Source: Multifurca ochricompacta (lineage: Eukaryota > Basidiomycota > Agaricomycetes > Russulales > Russulaceae). From it: a DNA stretch of 57,183 bases. The notes under the pieces were generated by a model that made no database searches, was not told where the DNA came from, and saw only the letters and a program-made list of their open reading frames with translations. Positions 51,244 through 57,183 of the stretch are shown in pieces. The DNA lies in NCBI GenBank assembly GCA_022496185.1, contig WTXG01000228.1:1-57183 (forward strand), in the 5' to 3' direction. The translations under genes and the position numbers were made by a program. How positions within the stretch are numbered: position 1 is the first letter of the stretch; each line of letters begins with the position of its first letter.

Positions 51244-54200
51244 CTATGTTCTGGGCGCTTGGGGATGTCGTAAATGAAACTCTGTGATAAGGGCCGGGGC
51301 GAAGATATTCCCGGCAGGCTCCCACGAACTGTCAGAGTCTGGGAACCCTTTCCACTTGATCAAGTAATGTAACTTGCGCCCTCAGCCTCTTCGGGATGAG
51401 TCCAGTATGCGATCCACTTCCCACTCCGCTTCTCCATCAACAAGGTCAGGTGGTGGTCTTGGGAAGTTTTCACCATGCATGGAAGTTTCCTTGTATGGAG
51501 TCAGTAGCCGTGCATGGAAGACCGGATGGATCTTCCATTTCTCAGGGAGTTTAAGTTCATATGAAACGTCCGACAGTTTCCTCCTGATTTGGAAAGGTCC
51601 GTGACGTCGGGGCGCTAACTTAGCCGAGGGATGTGACGTGTGAATGTTCTTCCCTTCGAGCCAGACCCAATCATTGGCTTGATAAGGTGTGAATTTGTGA
51701 GGCAGTGCCGATAGGAGTTCTTGCGCCTTCAGTAGATTCTCATTGGCCGATTGTTGTAGTTCCTTCCATTGGTCGATACGTTGGGTTACGGATGGCACAT
51801 TAGTGGGCTTATCTACCCATGTGGTTCGTGGGGTCCAGCCCATGATAAGGGAGAATGGGGTAGTCTTTGTCGTCCCATTGGGCCAGGAGTTGTGAGCGAA
51901 CTCCGCTGTGGAGAGCCATTGGGCCCAATCATCTTGTCGCCTGTTACACCAGAACCGTAGATACTGTTCTAACCACTGATTGGTTCGTTCCGACTGTCCG
52001 TCAGTCTGTGGATGGTATGCTGTGGATATATTTTGTGTGATGTTCAATGTTTTGCATAGGGCTCGTGCAAATGTCGATGTAAACCGAGTATCTCGATCAG
52101 AGATGACCTTCTGGGGGAGTCCGTAGTGGCGGTAAACATGATCAAGGTATAGTTTTGCCACTCCTTCGGCGGTGATAGTTTCTTTGCATGGTATGAAAAG
52201 GGCTGCCTTCGAACAGTCATGATCAGTGATCGTAAGGATAGAGTCGAACCCTTGTGACTCGGGGAGTTTGACTATAAAATCCATAGCAATGGTCTGGAAT
52301 GGAGTCGATGCGGTGGGCGTGATGGGGTATATCGGTGGGACTTTGGTGGGTGTTGACCTTGTTTGCCTGACATGCAGCGCATCCTTTCACATAGTCTTCG
52401 ACGTCTCGTTTCATGTTGGGCCACCAATAATCTCGTTTAGCAAGGGTGTAGGTGTTGGCGATGCCGGGGTGGCCAGCAGAGGGAAGGTCGTGGTGAAAAT
52501 GGATCACCCCCTCTTAATGTTGTCGCCACCGGTGACAACGAGTCGGTCTCCGTCTTTCCACCATAGGCCGTTAATCTCTTTTAGGTTATGTGCGTCGGCC
52601 CATGATCGGCAAAGTTCTTGGTTCATGTTCTGTGAGACCTGTGCCCATAGATCCATATCATGGAGGCTGACTATCGCAGTTCGTGCGAACACTTCTTCCG
52701 GGAGGACTACGATGTTATTATTGTCGTCCTCTCCAGTGTGCATGTCTGGTCTGCGCGACAATGCATCTGCTCGTGCATTACGGCTTCCCGCAATGTGTTT
52801 CAAGTGAAGTTATATTCTTCGAGCTCTAGAACTTCTCGTGCCACCGTCGACTGATTTTGTGAGGTTCTTTCCAATATAGAAGGTTGGAATGGTCCGTGTG
52901 GATAACAGTTTTGTGAGAGGCGCCAGCCAGATAGGGTCGCCAGTGACGTAGGGCTTTGACAATGGCAAGCAACTCTCTATCCCAAATGTCGTAATTCCGT
53001 TCAGCGGGAGAGAAGGTCTCTGAGTAATATGCTACTGGGTGCAGAATTTGTGCGTCGTCACGTTGATACAGTACAGCTCCGTTTGCAAAGTGGGAAGCGT
53101 CTACTTCCAGTTCGAAGGGTTGGTTTAGATCTGGTTGGATGAGTACGGTTCTGCTCCTACGATGCCTTTAATTTGCTCGAACGCTTCCTGTTGGGGTGCA
53201 TCCCAATGCCATGGCGTATCCTTTTTTAGAAGGTCGTTCAGTGGGCGAGCGATTCCCGAGAATCCTTTGACAAACGCCGATAGAAGTTACAGAACCCAAT
53301 AAAGGATCTGACATCTTTGATGCTCGTGGGTGTCGGCCATTCCCTAATTCCCTGTACTTAACTGGGTCCATGCGTACACGCCCTCCCTCGAGTATAACCC
53401 AGGTACTCGACGCTTTTCTGTTCAAAGGAGCATTTTGCCGGTTTTAAGTAGAGGTCATGGTCGTGTAAGATATCCAAGACCTGATGGACGGGCTCGATGG
53501 TGAGAGAGATCGTCTTTAGTCGCAACTAAGATATCATCCATATAGACAACCACTTCTCCGGTTAGTATGAGCTCTCGGAATATGTGGTTCATCATCGCTT
53601 GGAATGTTGCCGGTGAGTTGGTCAACCCAAAAAACATGACGTTAGGTTCAAAAAGCCCTTGATTAGTCTTGAATGCGGCTTTCTCCTGATCCCCTCGCGA
53701 ATGCGTATGTTGTAACCCCAACGGATGTCCATTTTAGAGAACAACGCCTTGCTCTCATTGTATCGATGAGTTCTGGTATGAGTGGAAGAGGATAGGTATT
53801 TCGGATCGTGTAGCATTGATTCTCCGGTAATCCTGTACTGGGCGTAGTTTGCCGTCCTTCTTTTTGATGAAGAAGAAGGGTGACGCATAGGGTGATTTCG
53901 ACGGGCGGATGTAACCTTTAGCGAGATGTTCTTCCAGAAAGGCGGTCAACGCCTCCTGTTCTTTTTGTGACAGGGATAAATTTTACAGTCGATAGCAGGG
54001 GGGTATCTGGCATGAAGTCGATGGCGTGGTCCCAGGGTCGTGAAGGTGGGAATCGTTGAGATTCCTCTCAGAGAATACCTTATAGTGACGTTGGTACTCT
54101 TTGGGGACGGTATTTTCAAAGGTTTTGGCCTCCTGTCCTTCCATCGCTTTCTGTGCCAACTCAGAAGCCTTCGTCGTATAGCAGTATACTTGATCACTAG

Positions 54201-54720
54201 GCTCTAGGTCATCCCATGTGGCTTGCTCTCCCATAACAATGGCTCGGATGGGGATGTCGTACAGCATAGTCATACCCTAGGGATGTGACGATGACAGGGT
54301 AGAATTCTTTGCTCATGGTGCATCCGTCCAGTTTATCTTCGGCTCAAAGGCCGCAAGCCAGGGGTAACCCAGGATAAGATCTTCAGCACCAAGGTCGGTG
54401 ACGAGGAAACGAATTGTCTTCGTGTTTCTCCGACTTGTACATTTAGGTCGGTGTAGTGTGTGATTCTTCCGGCTTTGTTGGCTGTCCCATCTATGTTCCA
54501 GATGTTTTTTTCTTGAGGGAGCATAAGTGTCCCTAATCCCAGGACTTTTACAAGTCGCTGGCTGATGAAGTTATCAGTGGCTCCAGAGTCCACCAGGATG
54601 TCTCGGTCGGCCGTCTTCTGTGTAGTTTCAAAATGTACTGGTATTTTCAACGATTTGAATCGACTAGTGTACACAGAAGTTACATGTAACGCTCTTGCCC
54701 AGGCCGATGGGGTCGAGCCA
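51244..54720 (-). pseudogene. Gypsy G pol, broken
   Basis: Same domain order as E pol. Frame breaks lie near 54330, 54200, 53950, 53720, 53450, 53170, 52850 and 52280. The second half of integrase reads cleanly from 52284 to a stop at about 51382, where E's CGA (Arg) is TGA. The chromodomain end IKWKGFPD keeps the frame lost in E. The first break, just after gag, is the loss of one T behind the frameshift site. Confidence 0.88.
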
Positions 54721-56222
54721 TCAAAAATCCTTTTTGGCAAACGCCTTCTCCACTAGAATAGCCCGCACTTCTTCGCTTTCTTTCATCATATTTGCCCATA
54801 TGTCATGGGCCTTTTCCTCTTTGGTGCGTTTGTCGACAGTGGTCGGGTTATTGGTAGCAGGGACCGAGGTGGTAGTGGCTCGGCTACACGTGCTCCCTTC
54901 TTTGGGCAATCTCGGGACATGTGTCCTTGGGCTTTGCAGCGGAAACATCTCCCTCCTTCATCAGGGTCTGTCGTTCGTCTTCTGTGAGTGTGGCACGGAC
55001 ACGGGTTCTATCCGCCGAAGTATCCATGGCGTTTGGATCCCGTGTTGGGCGTCCTGGTGATTTCACTCCAAAAGCTGCTTTCCACTGGTCCCTTGTTTTC
55101 CCTTTCTTTGTGTCAACCCCAAACCTTGTCTGAAAGTCGAGGTAATCTTGTTGCTGCCGACGTGCAGCATCTACCCAGTCGTCCCAGGTATGTGGGTGGT
55201 GGAACTGGATTATGTTCTTTACCAGGGGGTTGGGGAGTCCTTGCGAGAAGAGGTCCAATGTAGCCTCTTCATCGGTGTCGTACCCGGCGCGATTGGCTAG
55301 GCTGCGGAATTTGGCGACGTATGCATCCAAATCCCCTCTTTCCATTTTCAGTGTTTTTAGTTCCCTAGCAGCTTTCTGCTTCGCCTGTCCGTCTGTAAAG
55401 GCGTCTTTGAATCGCTGGGCGACTGTTTCCCACAGTCCGGGACTTGTGGTTCGTCGCCCGGATGCTACTTGCTCATTTAACCACTCCAACTGCTCCATCG
55501 TCCAATCATCCACAGCTTCTCCTCTAATAAGTGACAGAAAGAGGTTGGCTCTTTGGAACGGATTGACCATCTGTGGGACATCATGGTTGAAGTTCTGGAA
55601 GGTAGTAAATTCCAGAATAAACTTCTTGCTTTGGGAGCGATCTCCCGTAAATGTCTGGGGCATTACTCCTGAGAGTCGTCCCGATGGTGGTGGAATGTTT
55701 GGGAATTGTGGTAGGAGGGGAGGCGGGTTCGGGGTAGGATCAGGGAGTTGTGCAGCGATTGTGGACATGGTGGTGGATGGATGGTGTCGGTGGATCGTAT
55801 AGATATCTGGGGAGTTGCTAATGCAGGGGCTCTGATCGTAGCAGTCTCCGGTGCAACCTGGGTAGCAAGAGCTAATACTGGTGCGTCGTCGTTCTGGTCT
55901 GGTTCTATGTACTCTTCTTCAGAGTCGGTAACAATGGCCGGGGGTTCTCCCTCCACGGTCCTAATCCAAATTCCAACGGAGCGGGTCCTGTGGTGACCCA
56001 AGAGTGTCGTCGATCCGAGTATCGGATACGATACCAAACTCTTTTCTCGTCGTCGTATTCTACCGGTTGGTATCTTCCGTCGTGATAGACGTAGTATCCA
56101 AACTCGGATTCAAAGTCTTTCCAGACGGCAGAGCCAAGTGTCTGTTGTGAAAGATTATTCTCGTCTCTGCGTTCGATGAGTTCTTCTTTGAACAAGGTCT
56201 GACTTCGGCTGGAAGAAGCCAC
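54721..56222 (-). pseudogene. Gypsy G gag, broken
   Basis: Matches E gag over its length. Frame changes lie near 55935 (C-run), 55750 and 54955. Like E it starts at GTG (56222) with no upstream ATG. Confidence 0.88.
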
Positions 56223-56244
56223 GTTGGGAAGAGACTCGACTTGA

Positions 56245-56825
56245 TGTTACGTCCGGTGCGGGACGTTCCACACAACTTGTGTGACAGCGTTCGTTCGTGA
56301 TCAGATAAGAGACCAATAGGGCCCCTTTGAGTGGTGTATGAGAGTCAAAGTCAAAGAGGCTGCCTCTAAGACGATGTTAAGCGGAAAGTACCAGAAGTAC
56401 TGAGAGGGTCGAGTCAAAGCGTCAAGGGAGAGTCCAGAAGACAAGCACCGATGTATTCAATAAGTCGAGTCTGAGGTCTACAATGTAGTTACAGCGGACT
56501 TATATACGTAATCGAATGAGCGTCTAATGATAAGATATCGGAGTCATGTGGGCCCAAATATACGAAAGCGGAGGGCGTAGAGCCGAGCTTCTGATAGGGA
56601 ATTAAGTAAGTGTCCGGTCTTAGAGATAAGGAGATAAGAGATAAGGAAAGCATAAGCAAGTATAAACAGCGTAAATATGTACAAACGACGGTCACGGGGA
56701 AGGAAGTAGTGCACGTGAGGGGTCCCAGGATGGGGACGTGATCAGGAAGTGAAGGGTGGGCGGAAGGGAAGGGTCCGTGTTGGGGAGGGTAAAGAAAAGT
56801 GGAGGACTGGGTCCTGGTCGTAACA
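56245..56825 (-). repeat. Gypsy G 5' LTR
   Basis: 581 bp; same family as the E LTRs, with the TATA box and the AGACTCGACTT word on the minus strand. Confidence 0.92.
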
Positions 56826-56884
56826 CGTAACTGGCCCTGCATTCTAACTGGTTCGTCGGCGCCTCTCGACATTAACCGGGGTGA
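56826..56884 (+). pseudogene. Detached 3' end of gypsy F pol
   Basis: CGTAAC followed by text giving RNWPCILTGSSAPLDINRGD, a normal gypsy pol C-terminus ('..INRGDV'). It is in frame with HGHAL at 45905 on the minus strand once the CGTAA repeat is shared. It ends at a purine-rich AACCGGGGTGA, like the polypurine tract before the E 3' LTR. Confidence 0.8.
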
Positions 56885-57183
56885 TGTTACGACTCAACGA
56901 TATTACGGCTTAACAACCAAACTATTCACAAGATTATCTCAAAGATCATCGCTTAATTTCATTCGCTTAATTTCATTTAGTTCCTAATCATAATAAACCG
57001 CCTCACTCCTACACATTCTATCTAAGACCCAACAACATATTCCATAGGTCGCCCCCCCCCATGTCAGCCTCGCTCCCCATGTCGTCAGCCTTGCTCCCAT
57101 GTCAGCCTCGCTCCCCATGTCAGCCTCGCTCAAGTCTCATACCTATTTAAACCCCCATTTTCTTTCATAGTACCCTTAGTCTC
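56885..57183 (+). repeat. Gypsy F 3' LTR, start only
   Basis: Begins TGTTACGACTCAACG directly after the polypurine tract. Only the first seven bases and general plan match the E LTR. It continues past the window edge. Confidence 0.7.
57050..57133 (+). repeat. Minisatellite of ATGTCAGCCTCGCTCCCC units
   Basis: About four to five units of an ~18-20-bp repeat (ATGTCAGCCTCGCTCCCC with variants ATGTCGTCAGCCTTGCTCCC), after a C9 run, inside the F LTR. Confidence 0.8.

Larger units (their letters stand above)
49352..56825 (-). mobile_element. Gypsy G, inverted decayed copy of element E
   Basis: 7474-bp minus-strand element with the same plan as E: 5' LTR 56245-56825, PBS, gag, pol, ORF3, 3' LTR 49352-49938. 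The flanks are TGTAT (left) and CGTAA (right), so it also has no matching target repeat by itself. CGTAA is the reverse complement of E's right flank TTACG. Confidence 0.92.

Noticed and set aside
50096..51410. Classic RIP with TCG or CA context preference
   Set aside because: The mutated C is preceded by A or C in the cases seen; only the CpG part is shared, so I claim CpG decay and not RIP.
1..57183. tRNA, rRNA genes or CRISPR arrays
   Set aside because: I looked for cloverleaf-like A/B-box pairs, rRNA cores and regularly spaced short repeats and saw none; repeats here are LTRs, MITEs and small tandem arrays.

Overview
The window looks like a repeat-rich chromosome segment from a basidiomycete fungus, probably an agaricomycete of the Rhizoctonia/Ceratobasidium kind. 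That placement is an inference from gene style and repeat content. Host genes have many short GT-AG introns of about 50-100 bp. They include urease accessory UreF, a fungal BTB protein, a Baeyer-Villiger-type flavin monooxygenase, a 'macrophage-activating glycoprotein'-like secreted protein and a Crinkler-type effector relic. No bacterial operon, tRNA, rRNA or CRISPR array was seen.

Layout. 1-9460: nested Ty1/copia elements. Copia-A (minus; its 5' LTR at 2740-3247) sits inside the RNase H region of Copia-C (3248-9193, minus), which also carries a hAT-type insertion (4574-6366). 9635-14537: a Crinkler/P-loop NTPase gene (minus). Its second intron is about 2.5 kb because a hAT element (11639-13743), itself carrying a solo LTR (12193-13047), lies in it. 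14957-17503: a solo Copia-A LTR split by two hAT-type elements. 18339-31494: the host island, with UreF, a mitochondrial-type coiled-coil protein, a possible XRCC4/PAXX-like protein, a BTB protein, the monooxygenase, a STAND NTPase relic and the secreted glycoprotein gene. 32284-34903: a palindromic Tc1/mariner-type element carrying a solo LTR and another hAT MITE. 35040-57183: Ty3/gypsy chromoviruses.

The gypsy block holds two inverted copies of one family: E (38402-45899, plus) and G (49352-56825, minus). They flank the pol of a different gypsy element, F (minus). The end of F's pol lies on the far side of G in plus orientation. F's reading frame and a 5-bp target-site duplication (CGTAA) rejoin only if the segment between E and G is inverted, so this is the footprint of recombination between inverted retrotransposons. 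The D gag at 36817-38065 is probably the missing front half of F.

Family E/G is the most unusual system here. It has an LTR-internal 11-nt sequence, 34 nt after the TATA box, that is complementary to the primer-binding site (Tf1-style self-priming). It has a likely -1 frameshift between gag and pol, and an extra third ORF between pol and the 3' LTR coding for a protein with four zinc-knuckle-like motifs. Both Copia elements instead carry a PBS matching the anticodon arm of initiator tRNA-Met (half-tRNA priming). Several dead copies were stopped by CGA-to-TGA changes at CpG. Five hAT-type insertions have exact 8-bp target duplications and palindromic GC-rich subterminal repeats. All calls come from reading the sequence; no database search was run.
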